Assembly: GCA_000153745.1 (NCBI GenBank)
Contig: DS022282.1
Span: 1,527,949-1,591,948 of the forward strand
Reading direction: 5' to 3'
Length of the DNA: 64,000 nt
Origin: Rhodobacterales bacterium HTCC2255
Lineage (GTDB): Bacteria; Pseudomonadota; Alphaproteobacteria; Rhodobacterales; Rhodobacteraceae
Shown here in pieces: positions 26,784-35,870 of the stretch. Each line of letters starts with the position of its first letter. Position 1 is the first letter of the stretch. The position numbers and the translations under genes are program-made. The notes below the pieces were generated by a model that saw only the letters and a list, made by a program, of their open reading frames with translations, was not told the DNA's origin and made no database searches.

Positions 26784-27647
26784 ATGTCAAGAATTGTATA
26801 TTTAAACGGTGAATTTTTAGATGAAAATGAGGCTAAAGTTTCAATATTTGATCGAGGCTTTTTAATGGCAGATGGCGTATACGAAGTTACGTCAGTTATA
26901 AATGGAAAGTTGATTGATTTTGATGGGCATGCTGTTCGATTAGAGCGCTCCATGAAAGAATTAATGATGGATTCAGCAATTTCTAAAGAAAATCTTTTAG
27001 AAGTTCATAGGCAACTAATTGTGCAAAATAACTTAAACGAGGGAATGATATATTTGCAGATAACCCGTGGCTCTCCTAACGATCGTGATTTCGTATTTCC
27101 TGATCCAAAAGAAGTTAAGCCAACAATTGTGTTATTTACACAATCTAACTCCAATATGGTCCAAAATCCAAAAGCTAAGATTGGCATGAAGGTTGTATCA
27201 ATTCCTGATGAACGATGGGGTCGTCGCGATATCAAAACTGTTCAATTATTATATCCATCCATGGGCAAAATGATTGCCAAGTCTCAAGGTGCGGATGATG
27301 CTTGGATGGTTGAGGATGGAATGGTCACTGAAGGAACATCTAATAATGCTTATATTGTAAAAGATGACTCTATTATTACAAGGGAACTATCAAATGATAT
27401 TTTGCACGGTATAACTCGTGCAGCTGTTTTGCGATTTGCTAATGAAGCACAAATGACTGTTGAAGAACGAAATTTTTCAATAGAAGAAGCTAAGAATGCT
27501 GACGAAGCATTCATTACTTCAGCTTCCACATTTGTGATGCCAGTAGTTAATATTGATGGTGTTGATGTTGGAACAGGAAAGCCTGGGAAAATAGCAGCAA
27601 GACTCAGAGAAATATATTTAGAAGAAACGCTAAAAACAGCAATATAA
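26784..27647 (+). CDS. dat: D-amino acid aminotransferase (class IV PLP enzyme)
   Basis: A 287-residue fold-type IV aminotransferase. It begins YLNGEFLDENEAKVSIFDRGF and has the PLP lysine in DIKTVQLL, the EGTSNNAYIV block and a TSASTFVMPV segment, closest to D-alanine/D-amino acid transaminases. It should pass amino groups from D-amino acids to 2-oxoglutarate, forming D-glutamate for the DgcN/DgcA pair. The ATG at 26784 has GGGG nine bases upstream and is preferred over the ATG at 26772, which overlaps dgcA. Confidence 0.87.
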   Translation: MSRIVYLNGEFLDENEAKVSIFDRGFLMADGVYEVTSVINGKLIDFDGHAVRLERSMKELMMDSAISKENLLEVHRQLIVQNNLNEGMIYLQITRGSPNDRDFVFPDPKEVKPTIVLFTQSNSNMVQNPKAKIGMKVVSIPDERWGRRDIKTVQLLYPSMGKMIAKSQGADDAWMVEDGMVTEGTSNNAYIVKDDSIITRELSNDILHGITRAAVLRFANEAQMTVEERNFSIEEAKNADEAFITSASTFVMPVVNIDGVDVGTGKPGKIAARLREIYLEETLKTAI

Positions 27648-27658
27648 ACTCATTATTT

Positions 27659-27686
27659 GGCTGAGATATTTTTTATTCAGCCTTTT
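27659..27686 (+). terminator. terminator of the dgcN-dgcA-dat operon
   Basis: Stem GGCTGA/TCAGCC with a 12-nt AT loop followed by TTTT, 12 nt after the dat stop and before the convergent DUF1244 gene. Confidence 0.65.
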
Positions 27687-27693
27687 AGTTGCA

Positions 27694-27984
27694 TTATTTA
27701 TGAGTTGCTTTGAATGATGCTTTTTGCTCATCAGTTGCTTCAACTTGATACCTGTTTTTCCATTCGTTAAATGGCATACCATAAAATAATTCGCGTGCAT
27801 TATCTTTAGAGATTGCAATTCCTTTTGTGCCGGCTGCTTCTTGATACCATCGCGATAAACAGTTTCTACAAAAGCCTGCCAAGTTCATCATATCAATATT
27901 TTGGACATCTGTTCTTTTTGCTAGGTGATCTCTTAAAGTTCTAAATGCAGCAGCTTCGATTTCTGTTTGTGTTTGTAAGTCCAT
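27694..27984 (-). CDS. DUF1244 domain protein
   Basis: A 96-residue soluble protein matching the DUF1244 family, common in Proteobacteria and of unknown function. Conserved features include AAFRTLRDHLAKRTDVQNIDM, split here by residue class, and the FCRNCLSRWYQEAA segment with a CxxC that could bind metal. The C-terminus has YGMPFNEWK. Monocistronic; it converges with the D-amino-acid operon. Confidence 0.85.
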   Translation of the reverse strand: MDLQTQTEIEAAAFRTLRDHLAKRTDVQNIDMMNLAGFCRNCLSRWYQEAAGTKGIAISKDNARELFYGMPFNEWKNRYQVEATDEQKASFKATHK

Positions 27985-28199
27985 AATTGATTCTTTTCGG
28001 TAAATTTTAAATGCTTAGGTATAATAGTAATACTTATTTTTGGTTTTTTTAATACTAATTTCCCAAATACATAAAAATTAATTAACATTAAATATTAGAT
28101 ATAATAGTTTATGGTTGTTTTTTCCATATGAGGTATTTATTTGAATGATGAAAAAACGACATAAATAAAAAAATTAAGACACTTCCAAGGGGAAATATA

Positions 28200-29642
28200 G
28201 TGAGAAGAAATCGAAATGTTAAGATCGTTGCCACTTTAGGTCCCTCTTCAGATACATATGAGATGATCAAAACATTATTTGAAGAAGGTGTTGATGTATT
28301 TCGCTTGAATATGAGTCACGGCACTCATAGTGAAATGCGAGATCGATATCAAATGATACGTGATATTGAGAGAGCCGTTGGAAGGCCAATTTGTATATTA
28401 GCAGATTTGCAAGGGCCAAAACTTAGATGTGGCTCATTTCTCAATGGAAAAGAAACACTAGAAGTTGGGTCGACTTTTAGATTTGATTTAAATGAAGCAG
28501 AAGGTAACCAAGATAGAGTTTGTTTACCTCACAAAGAAATATTTGCAGCTCTAAAGGTTGGGTCTACTTTACTCATAAATGATGGGAAATTGAGAGTTAA
28601 GGTTTTAGATTGTGGTAAAGATTTTGCCAATTGTGAGGTTATAGTTGGTGGTGAAATATCAAATCGTAAAGGTGTAAATGTTCCAGATGTTATTTTGCCT
28701 TTGGCGGCTTTGTCTGAAAAAGATCGAAAAGATTTAGAATTTTCATGCCAATTGGGGGTTGATTGGTTGGCTTTATCATTCGTCCAGCGCCCAGAAGATG
28801 TAGAAGAAGCACGTGTTTTGACTAATGGACGAGCTGCAATATTATCAAAAATTGAGAAGCCAGCCGCTGTTAATGCCTTCAATGAAATACTTGCTGTTTC
28901 AGATGGAATTATGGTGGCTCGAGGGGATCTCGGAGTAGAGTTACCAGTTCAAGATGTGCCGCCAATTCAAAAACGTCTTGTTACTTCGTGCCGAGATGCA
29001 GGAAAACCTGTTATTGTAGCTACTCAGATGATGGAAAGTATGATCGAAAGTCCGGTGCCTACTAGAGCTGAAGTGTCAGATGTTGCAACAGCAATTTATG
29101 AAGGTGCTGATGCGGTAATGCTATCTGCTGAATCTGCTGCTGGTAGCTATCCAGTCGAAGCGGTGAGAACAATGAATGCTGTAGCGGTAGAGGTTGAAAA
29201 AGATCAAACATACAGAACAGGAATAGAAGCAACAAGAAGTACTGCCCGAAGTAAAGTTGCAGACGCAATTACGGCAGCGGCACGAGAAATTGCTGAGACA
29301 ACAGATGTAAAAGCAATATGTTGTTTTACATCCTCTGGTACTACAGCAGTCTTGGCATCTCGTGAGCGGCCAAAAGTTCCAATTATTGCTTTAACTTCAC
29401 TTCCTACTGTTGCGAGAAGATTAGGTTTAGTGTGGGGTTTGCATTGTGTCGTTACTGGAGAGGTTACAAGATTTAAACATGCAGTGATTAGTGCCGCCCG
29501 AGCAGCAAGAAGTTATGAATTTGCCGAAAATAATGATAAAATAGTAGTAACTGCAGGTGTGCCGTTCAATACAGCAGGTTCTACAAATATTATTAGGGTT
29601 GCTTCAGTGGATGAAAAAATTATTACTGCATTAGAATCCTAG
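28200..29642 (+). CDS. pyk: pyruvate kinase
   Basis: Makes pyruvate and ATP from phosphoenolpyruvate and ADP. The 480-residue protein starts with a GTG behind AAGGGG and begins RRNRNVKIVATLGPSS. VFRLNMSHG, the ILSKIEKPAAV catalytic lysine segment, MVARGDLGVE and ATQMMESMI are all in place, followed by the C-terminal alpha/beta domain. It stands alone; a 16-bp palindrome (29659-29674) lies just after it. Confidence 0.96.
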   Translation: MRRNRNVKIVATLGPSSDTYEMIKTLFEEGVDVFRLNMSHGTHSEMRDRYQMIRDIERAVGRPICILADLQGPKLRCGSFLNGKETLEVGSTFRFDLNEAEGNQDRVCLPHKEIFAALKVGSTLLINDGKLRVKVLDCGKDFANCEVIVGGEISNRKGVNVPDVILPLAALSEKDRKDLEFSCQLGVDWLALSFVQRPEDVEEARVLTNGRAAILSKIEKPAAVNAFNEILAVSDGIMVARGDLGVELPVQDVPPIQKRLVTSCRDAGKPVIVATQMMESMIESPVPTRAEVSDVATAIYEGADAVMLSAESAAGSYPVEAVRTMNAVAVEVEKDQTYRTGIEATRSTARSKVADAITAAAREIAETTDVKAICCFTSSGTTAVLASRERPKVPIIALTSLPTVARRLGLVWGLHCVVTGEVTRFKHAVISAARAARSYEFAENNDKIVVTAGVPFNTAGSTNIIRVASVDEKIITALES

Positions 29643-29658
29643 TTACTTCTAACTATAA

Positions 29659-29674
29659 TATATTTCGAAATATA
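29659..29674. repeat. 16-bp perfect palindrome after pyk
   Basis: TATATTTCGAAATATA is exactly self-complementary. It lies 17 nt after the pyk stop and about 125 nt before rpmI. It may be an operator; no partner regulator is evident. Confidence 0.4.
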
Positions 29675-29747
29675 AATGGTTTTATCAATGACTAGGGCTT
29701 GCAATTATTAATTTTGAGTCATAAAAGCGCGTACTGAGAAACATTAC

Positions 29748-29796
29748 CGGCTTATAGGGTATGCCGAGTGGTGTGTTAACCAACTCAAAAGGAGAT
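29748..29796 (+). promoter_or_regulatory. rpmI-rplT leader hairpins
   Basis: Two adjacent hairpins, CGGC (29748-29751) with GCCG (29763-29766) and GAGT-GG (29766-29771) with CC-ACTC (29780-29786), end directly before the AAAAGGAG SD of rpmI. In other bacteria L20 represses its own operon by binding such leaders; a similar role here is inferred. Confidence 0.35.
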
Positions 29797-29800
29797 GGAA

Positions 29801-30001
29801 ATGCCCAAAATGAAGACTAAATCGGGCGCAAAAAAGCGCTTCAAGATGACTGCCTCTGGTAAAGTCAAATCCGGTCAAGCCGGCAAACGACATGGTATGA
29901 TCAAACGTTCAAATAAGTTTTTGCGCAATGCACGTGGTACAACCACTTTGTCAGCAGCAGATGCTACGATCGTTAAAAAATACATGCCTTACGCGCGCTG
30001 A
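29801..30001 (+). CDS. rpmI: 50S ribosomal protein L35
   Basis: A 66-residue basic ribosomal protein beginning [14 protein letters not shown], the exact family signature, with [16 protein letters not shown] downstream. The ATG at 29801 is correctly spaced from AAGGAG, while the ATG at 29795 is too close. rplT follows 15 nt later. infC is not upstream here. Confidence 0.97.
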   Translation: MPKMKTKSGAKKRFKMTASGKVKSGQAGKRHGMIKRSNKFLRNARGTTTLSAADATIVKKYMPYAR

Positions 30002-30016
30002 TAGGAGATTTGAACA

Positions 30017-30376
30017 ATGGCAAGAGTTACATCTGGTAAAGTTACACACGCTCGTCACAAAAAGGTCATTAAGGCCGCTAAAGGTTATTACGGTGCACGA
30101 AAAAATGCATTCCGTACTGCAACCCAAGCTGTAGACAAAGCGAATCAATATGCAACACGTGATAGGAAGAACCGTAAGCGGAACTTTAGAGCACTTTGGA
30201 TTCAACGTATAAACGCTGCAGTGCGTTTAAACGATGAGACGCTAACGTATAGTCGCTTCATCAATGGAGTGCAAAAAGCTGGCATAGAAGTTGATCGTAA
30301 AGTTTTGGCTGATTTAGCAGTTCATGAACCTGAAGCATTTGGTGCAATAGTTGAGCAAGCTAAAGCTGCACTCTAA
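30017..30376 (+). CDS. rplT: 50S ribosomal protein L20
   Basis: A 119-residue rRNA-binding assembly protein with [16 protein letters not shown] and the [13 protein letters not shown] segment, ending in the helical domain with [17 protein letters not shown]20 is also the known autoregulator of rpmI-rplT in several bacteria. A terminator follows 21 nt after the stop. Confidence 0.97.
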   Translation: MARVTSGKVTHARHKKVIKAAKGYYGARKNAFRTATQAVDKANQYATRDRKNRKRNFRALWIQRINAAVRLNDETLTYSRFINGVQKAGIEVDRKVLADLAVHEPEAFGAIVEQAKAAL

Positions 30377-30397
30377 AAAAAGTTATATCACAATTTT

Positions 30398-30429
30398 AAA
30401 GCCTTACAGTAAACTGTAGGGCTTTTTTT
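30398..30429 (+). terminator. terminator of rpmI-rplT
   Basis: Stem AAAGCCTTACAG/CTGTAGGGCTTT (one G-T) with a 4-nt loop, followed by a T run. Confidence 0.88.
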
Positions 30430-30438
30430 GTTTTTAAT

Positions 30439-30585
30439 ATGCAGAAATTTCAAGTATCAAAAACAATAATTTTTACCAAAGCTTTCTATGAATTTAGAAG
30501 ATTAAATGATTAAAGAATGTTTAGGTATATTTTACTGATGCCGAGCTTGCATCTGGATGCTGTTGTGATAATTCATTAGACAACA
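30439..30585 (+). promoter_or_regulatory. possible pheS leader: Phe-rich mini-ORF and switching hairpins
   Basis: An ATG at 30439 opens a 24-codon frame (stop at 30511) with four Phe and one Tyr codons but no SD. Downstream, GCATC (30549-30553) can pair with either GATGC at 30537 or GATGC at 30556. TGTTGT (30561) pairs with ACAACA (30580) just before the pheS SD. This resembles an attenuation leader, but AT-rich chance is a real alternative. Confidence 0.3.
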
Positions 30586-30599
30586 AAAGGGACATGACC

Positions 30600-31682
30600 A
30601 TGGAAGCTTTAAATGCTTTAAAATCTAAATATTTAAATGCTGTCTCAGAGGCAGTTGATGAAACATCTTTAGAAAATGTGCGAATAGCAGCCGTAGGTAA
30701 AAAAGGTGAAGTAAGCTTAAAAATGCGTGAGCTTGGTAAAATGTCACCTGAAGAACGCCAAATAGCTGGACCAGCATTGAATGCATTAAAAGATGAGATT
30801 AACTCTGCATTATCTGCTAAAAAATCTGCACTTTCTGATGCAGCATTAAACGAAAGGCTGCAAAATGAATGGCTTGATGTTTCGATGTCAGGGCGGCCTC
30901 GCCGTCAAGGATCGCTTCATCCGATCTCTCAAGTAACAGAAGAAATAATTGCGATATTTGCATCATTAGGATTTTCAGTTGCAGAAGGCCCGCAAATTGA
31001 AAATGATTATTACAACTTTGATGCATTAAATATAGCCCCAGAACATCCAGCGCGCCAGGAGCATGATACATTCTATATGCATCGAAATAAAGATGATGAA
31101 CGTGCACCTAATGTACTGCGTACGCATACAAGTCCTGTGCAAATTCGTCATTTAGAAGCGAATGGTGCACCGTGTAGGATTATTTGTCCTGGTCGAGTAT
31201 ATCGTGCGGATTATGATCAAACTCATACGCCCATGTTTCATCAATATGAGGGAATGTGTATTGATGAAAATATATCAATGGCAAATTTGAAATGGACACT
31301 CGAAGAATTTTGTCGAGCCTTTTTTAACATTGATAATATTGAATTGCGGTTTAGGGCTTCCCACTTTCCTTTTACTGAACCAAGCGCAGAAGTTGATATA
31401 CGATGCTCATGGGCTGGGGGTCAGCTAAAAATTGGTGAAGGTGATGACTGGATGGAAATTCTTGGATCTGGGATGGTTCATCCGAAAGTATTGCATGCAG
31501 GTGGAATTGATGCCGAAAAATATCAAGGATTTGCTTTTGGGATGGGTATAGATCGTCTGGCTATGCTCAAGTATGGCATTCCAGATTTAAGAGCATTTTT
31601 TGATAGTGATTTGCGTTGGTTGCGTCACTACGGATTCGTAAGCTTAGATACGCCTAATTTACATAATGGTATTAGTCGTTAA
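30600..31682 (+). CDS. pheS: phenylalanyl-tRNA synthetase alpha subunit
   Basis: Catalytic subunit of the (alpha-beta)2 class II enzyme charging tRNA-Phe. About 360 residues: an N-terminal coiled coil, then motif 1 with [13 protein letters not shown], motif 2 ([17 protein letters not shown]) and motif 3 ([14 protein letters not shown]). The ATG at 30600 has GGG eight bases upstream; the in-frame ATG at 30594 is too close to it. A small membrane-protein gene lies between pheS and pheT. Confidence 0.95.
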   Translation: MEALNALKSKYLNAVSEAVDETSLENVRIAAVGKKGEVSLKMRELGKMSPEERQIAGPALNALKDEINSALSAKKSALSDAALNERLQNEWLDVSMSGRPRRQGSLHPISQVTEEIIAIFASLGFSVAEGPQIENDYYNFDALNIAPEHPARQEHDTFYMHRNKDDERAPNVLRTHTSPVQIRHLEANGAPCRIICPGRVYRADYDQTHTPMFHQYEGMCIDENISMANLKWTLEEFCRAFFNIDNIELRFRASHFPFTEPSAEVDIRCSWAGGQLKIGEGDDWMEILGSGMVHPKVLHAGGIDAEKYQGFAFGMGIDRLAMLKYGIPDLRAFFDSDLRWLRHYGFVSLDTPNLHNGISR

Positions 31683-31731
31683 CAATTTATTATATAAATA
31701 AATATAATAAATTTTCAAAAAGGCATTTAGA

Positions 31732-31920
31732 ATGAAAAATTTTTTAAACATAGCCCAAAAATTTGGATTTGGTCTTTTTACAATTGTCTTGCTTAATATC
31801 TTGTCTGGAATTTTTTTTGGCAAAATATTTTTTAGTGTATTTATAAGCTTCTGGATCTTTACAATTGGCTTGGCTTTAGTTGTATATCCAGCAGTTTTAA
31901 ATAAACGTAATGAAGATTAG
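31732..31920 (+). CDS. small two-helix membrane protein, unknown function
   Basis: A 62-residue, very hydrophobic protein with two predicted transmembrane helices (about 14-35 and 37-54) and a charged end (NKRNED). An AAGG precedes the ATG. I recognise no family. It sits inside the pheS-pheT interval, on the same strand, which is normally empty or very short. Confidence 0.55.
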   Translation: MKNFLNIAQKFGFGLFTIVLLNILSGIFFGKIFFSVFISFWIFTIGLALVVYPAVLNKRNED

Positions 31921-31994
31921 TTTGTGTTTGGGGACTTCAGATTGCAATTCACAGCTATTACTAATTAATAATAAATTCTTAACATGGTAGACTT

Positions 31995-34409
31995 ATGAAA
32001 TTTACATTATCTTGGTTAAAAGAACACCTTAAAACTGATGCATCTCTTAATGACATCACTGAAGCTTTAACAGACCTTGGGTTAGAAGTTGAAGGCGTTG
32101 AAAATCCATTGGACAAACTGGAAAATTTTACTGTTGGATATGTTTCAAATGCTGAAAAACATCCAGACGCGGACAAGCTTCGAGTATGCAAAGTTGATAC
32201 TGATGAAGGCGAACTTCAAATTATATGTGGTGCACCTAATGCTAGAGAAGGCATTTACGTTGTGGTGGCAAAGCCTGGAGTTTACGTTCCGGGATTAGAT
32301 ATCACAATCGGTGTTGGAAAAATTCGTGGAATTGAGTCATTTGGGATGATGGCTTCAGAGCGTGAAATGGAGTTATCTGATGAACATGATGGTATAATTG
32401 AGTTAGATGGTAATCCAGCAGTTGGTTCGAAATTTGTTGATTATTTGAAGAAAAATAGACCAGAATCTGTTGATCCAATTATTGAAATAGCAATAACACC
32501 AAATCGGCCTGATGCCTTAGGTGTTAGAGGAATAGCAAGAGACCTTGCAGCTCGAGGTGTTGGGGAATTAATTAATCGTGATACAGTGCCTCAAATCGAT
32601 GAAAAATTCACATCTAATCTAGAGGTAAGTATTGATAGTAATACACTAGATGGCTGCCCATTGTTTGTTGGGCGAGAAATTAAAGGTGTCAAAAATGGCC
32701 CAAGTCCTGACTGGCTTCAAGCTGCATTGCGTGCGATTGGTTTAAGACCAATTTCACTACTAGTAGATATTACAAACTATTATACTTATGATCGTAATCG
32801 ACCCCTTCATGTTTTTGATATGGATAAGGTTTCTGGAAACTTACGAATCCATAAAGCAGAAGGTGGAGAAACTATTACTGCACTGGATGATAAGGAATAC
32901 GTATTACAAAAAGATATGATGATTATATCAGATGACAATGGTGTAGAAAGTATTGCTGGAATTATGGGTGGACTGGATACTGGCTGTGATGAAAGCACAA
33001 TAAATGTTTTTGTTGAAAGTGCGTATTGGGATCCAACTAAGATTGCTATTACTGGACGTAAGTTGAAAATTAACTCTGATGCGCGGTATAGATTTGAAAG
33101 AGGTGTAGATCCATTATTTACAATTAATGGATGTGATCATGCTGTAACACTGATACAAAAGTATGGTGGTGGGGAAGCTTCAGCGCTTGTAAAAGCAGGA
33201 GCAGTTCCAGATGTATCTCGATCATATACACTTGATACTAACAGAATTGAATCGCTCGTTGGAATGGAGATTTCGTCAGAGGATCAAATAAAATACCTTA
33301 CAGATTTAGGATTTATCATTAAAGGTGATCAGGCCCAAGTGCCAAGCTGGCGTCCTGATATTCTTGGTTCTGCGGATCTTGTTGAAGAAGTCGCGCGAAT
33401 TGCATCACTTACTAAGCTTGTTGGTGTGCCTCTGCCTCAATTAGCTGAAGGTGTTCCTAAGCCTATTTTAACACCAATGCAGCGTAGAGAAGCTATGGCG
33501 CGACGAACTATTGCAGCGTTAGGATATAATGAATGTGTTACATATTCTTTTATTGATAAAAAATCTGCAGAACTTTTTGGTGGTGGTGCAAATGATGTTA
33601 TGATTGGCAACCCAATATCATCTGAAATGAGTCACATGCGGCCATCACTGCTTCCTGGATTATTGCAAGCAGTTCAACGAAATCAAGCACGGGGCGTAAT
33701 GGACTTGGCATTGTTTGAGGTAGGGCCAGTTTTTCATGGTGGTGAACCTGAAGAGCAGGAGCTATTGGCCTCAGGATTACTTGTGGGTCATACAGGTCCT
33801 CGCGATGCATTTGGCGTTAGACGACCAGTTGATGCTTTTGATGCAAAAGCTGATGCAGAAGCAGTATTATCTGCCATAGGTGCACCTGACAAATTAATGG
33901 TATTACGTGGCGCTAAATCTTGGTGGCACCCTGGCAGATCAGGGAAGCTCTCATTGGGCCCTAAAAATATAATGTGTGCATTCGGTGAATTACATCCAAA
34001 AATTGTGGAAGCTTTTAATATTAAAGGCCCTGCAGTTGCATTTGCCATACATTTAGAAAATCCACCGCTCCCAAAGAAAAAAACAACAACACGAGCTGCT
34101 CTAAAAACAAGTGATTTTCAATCTGTTGATAGAGATTTCGCTTTTGTAGTGGATAATAAAGTTGAAGCATTAAGTGTTTTAAACGCTGCAAAAGGAGCTG
34201 ATAAATCGCTTATAACTGATGCTCATGTTTTTGATGTATTTGATGGTGTTAAAGCTGATGGTCAAATGGGGTTAGATAAAAAATCCATTGCTATAACAGT
34301 AAAACTACAACCAAAAGATGCCACCCTGACTGATAAAGATATTGAGGCTGTTTCTGAAAAAATTATTGAAAAAGTGACAAAAGCAACTGGTGGGGTTTTA
34401 AGGGGATAA
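31995..34409 (+). CDS. pheT: phenylalanyl-tRNA synthetase beta subunit
   Basis: The 804-residue beta subunit. It starts MKFTLSWLKEHL and has an OB-fold tRNA-binding domain (about 40-150, with KHPDADKLRVCKVD and ICGAPNAREG), the B3/4 editing domain, B5, a catalytic-like core and the C-terminal FDX-ACB domain (SVDRDFAFVVD). Full length for the family. ytoQ starts 1 nt after its stop. Confidence 0.96.
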   Translation: MKFTLSWLKEHLKTDASLNDITEALTDLGLEVEGVENPLDKLENFTVGYVSNAEKHPDADKLRVCKVDTDEGELQIICGAPNAREGIYVVVAKPGVYVPGLDITIGVGKIRGIESFGMMASEREMELSDEHDGIIELDGNPAVGSKFVDYLKKNRPESVDPIIEIAITPNRPDALGVRGIARDLAARGVGELINRDTVPQIDEKFTSNLEVSIDSNTLDGCPLFVGREIKGVKNGPSPDWLQAALRAIGLRPISLLVDITNYYTYDRNRPLHVFDMDKVSGNLRIHKAEGGETITALDDKEYVLQKDMMIISDDNGVESIAGIMGGLDTGCDESTINVFVESAYWDPTKIAITGRKLKINSDARYRFERGVDPLFTINGCDHAVTLIQKYGGGEASALVKAGAVPDVSRSYTLDTNRIESLVGMEISSEDQIKYLTDLGFIIKGDQAQVPSWRPDILGSADLVEEVARIASLTKLVGVPLPQLAEGVPKPILTPMQRREAMARRTIAALGYNECVTYSFIDKKSAELFGGGANDVMIGNPISSEMSHMRPSLLPGLLQAVQRNQARGVMDLALFEVGPVFHGGEPEEQELLASGLLVGHTGPRDAFGVRRPVDAFDAKADAEAVLSAIGAPDKLMVLRGAKSWWHPGRSGKLSLGPKNIMCAFGELHPKIVEAFNIKGPAVAFAIHLENPPLPKKKTTTRAALKTSDFQSVDRDFAFVVDNKVEALSVLNAAKGADKSLITDAHVFDVFDGVKADGQMGLDKKSIAITVKLQPKDATLTDKDIEAVSEKIIEKVTKATGGVLRG

Positions 34410-34410
34410 T

Positions 34411-34860
34411 ATGGGATTAAAGGTTTATTTAGCAGGAGAAATTCACACAAATTGGCGTGAAGATATTGCCCATGGTTGCAAAGGTTTGGATGTAGAATTC
34501 ACTTCGCCCGTAACAGATCATGATTCATCTGATGATTGTGGCGTAGCAATAATGGGCCCTGAAAAAGATAAATTCTGGCATGATAATAAGGGTGCAAAAC
34601 TAAATGCAATAAGGACACGAAAAGCCATTGAAGATGCTGATATCGTCGTCGTTAGATTCGGTGATAAATACAAACAATGGAACGCCGCTTTTGATGCTGG
34701 GCAAGCATATGCAATGGGCAAATCATTAATAATAATGCATCAAGACGAACATCAACATCCATTGAAAGAGATTGATGCAGCTGCATTGGCTGTTGTAAAG
34801 TCACCATTGCAGGTATCACAAATTTTAAAATATACTTTAGATGGTTCTTTGCCAAAATAG
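34411..34860 (+). CDS. ytoQ: YtoQ family protein
   Basis: A 149-residue soluble protein matching the YtoQ family. It opens KVYLAGEIHTNWR and has TSPVTDHDSSDDCG, a DADIVVVRFGDKYKQWNAAFD stretch read in part, and AYAMGKSLI. The fold resembles nucleoside 2-deoxyribosyltransferases, but activity is unproven. It directly follows pheT and converges with the ArsR gene with a 4-nt gap. Confidence 0.85.
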   Translation: MGLKVYLAGEIHTNWREDIAHGCKGLDVEFTSPVTDHDSSDDCGVAIMGPEKDKFWHDNKGAKLNAIRTRKAIEDADIVVVRFGDKYKQWNAAFDAGQAYAMGKSLIIMHQDEHQHPLKEIDAAALAVVKSPLQVSQILKYTLDGSLPK

Positions 34861-34864
34861 GTTG

Positions 34865-35194
34865 TTATTTTTCTAAAATTTCCTCACTTTGGAGAAATTT
34901 TTCAAATGCTTCTAAGTTCATTTGTTCTATTTGACCAAAGCTTTCCATCCAGAGGGATGCGTCTCGCATTGCGTGAACTTGTAGCTTGCACCACTTCACA
35001 CGCCCTCTTTTTTCTTGAACAATTAGCCCAGACTTCGATAAAATACGTAGGTGTTTTGATATTGCTGCTAATGACATGTCAAAAGGTTCTGCAACGTCTG
35101 TTACAGCCATGTCATCCTCTAACAACATAAATAATATTTCTCTTCGGGTAGAATCTCCAAGAGCTGCAAATATATTATCAAGATCATATGCCAT
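34865..35194 (-). CDS. ArsR-family transcriptional regulator
   Basis: A 109-residue winged-helix repressor. It begins with the IFAALGDSTRREILFML helix typical of the family, then the recognition helix MSLAAISKHLRILSKSGLI and the wing VQEKRGRVKWC. There is no CxC metal site in the recognition helix, so a non-metal-sensing subgroup (SdpR-like) is likely. Divergent from the F0 operon; targets unknown. Confidence 0.87.
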   Translation of the reverse strand: MAYDLDNIFAALGDSTRREILFMLLEDDMAVTDVAEPFDMSLAAISKHLRILSKSGLIVQEKRGRVKWCKLQVHAMRDASLWMESFGQIEQMNLEAFEKFLQSEEILEK

Positions 35195-35422
35195 GATAAT
35201 TTCTATCTTTTATTGAATGGATAGGTCAACTTATTGCTTGATAAAATATTATCTTATTAGCTTCATAACTTTAGTCACTTTAATACTTAACCAAAAGGTT
35301 GAATGACGGATTCATGCTGTTTTTTTATTATAATTTATTAAAAATTTTTTTTTAATAAAAACTATACAATTAAATTGTTTGTTTTCAATGAGATGCATGC
35401 TTTTTAAAAGTACGTAAATTCG

Positions 35423-35451
35423 TTGACACCAATACACATGCATTCTATTAA
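35423..35451 (+). promoter_or_regulatory. sigma-70-type promoter of the F0 operon
   Basis: TTGACA (35423-35428), a 17-bp spacer and TATTAA (35446-35451) lie 37 nt before the atpI ATG. The -35 is a perfect consensus match. The rest of 35195-35487 is AT-rich, with a long T-tract and short palindromes, and holds no gene. Confidence 0.7.
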
Positions 35452-35487
35452 ACCTCAAACTGTCCTTTGTTTTCAAGCGAGGTGTTT

Positions 35488-35838
35488 ATGGCTGATAAAA
35501 TCGACCCCAAACGTCTTTTTGATTTGGATGATAGGTTAAATGCAAAAAAAAACGCCTCTAAAAGTGAGGTTCAGCATGAAAACCATTATTCAGGTGCTCA
35601 AGTAGGTTGGAGGATGGTTACTGAGTTGGTTGTGGGGATGCTCATGGGGCTTGGTATAGGATATGGTTTGGATCACTTGCTTGGCACTCTGCCTTTGTTT
35701 TTGATCATTTTTATAATGTTAGGCTTTGCTGCTGGTGTGCGTACGATGATGCGAACCGCAGAGGAAGTTCAAAGAAAGAATATCACAGTTGATGATGATG
35801 AGTTATCAACAAAAAATACAGGTAAAAGTGACGATTAA
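35488..35838 (+). CDS. atpI: ATP synthase accessory protein AtpI
   Basis: A 116-residue membrane protein that heads alphaproteobacterial F0 operons and assists c-ring assembly or Mg2+ handling. A charged N-terminus is followed by two helices, [21 protein letters not shown] read in part and [16 protein letters not shown], the pattern of the AtpI/AtpZ family. The ATG at 35488 has GAGG upstream; the earlier TTG at 35467 is less likely. Confidence 0.88.
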   Translation: MADKIDPKRLFDLDDRLNAKKNASKSEVQHENHYSGAQVGWRMVTELVVGMLMGLGIGYGLDHLLGTLPLFLIIFIMLGFAAGVRTMMRTAEEVQRKNITVDDDELSTKNTGKSDD

Positions 35839-35870
35839 AAACTAATCGTTACAGTAAAAGGAATTTTAAC

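Noticed and set aside
28529..28882. 117-codon minus-strand frame inside pyk
   Set aside because: Antisense shadow of catalytic-core codons.
35330..35365. Long A/T inverted repeat before the F0 operon
   Set aside because: It consists only of A and T runs and is expected by composition.
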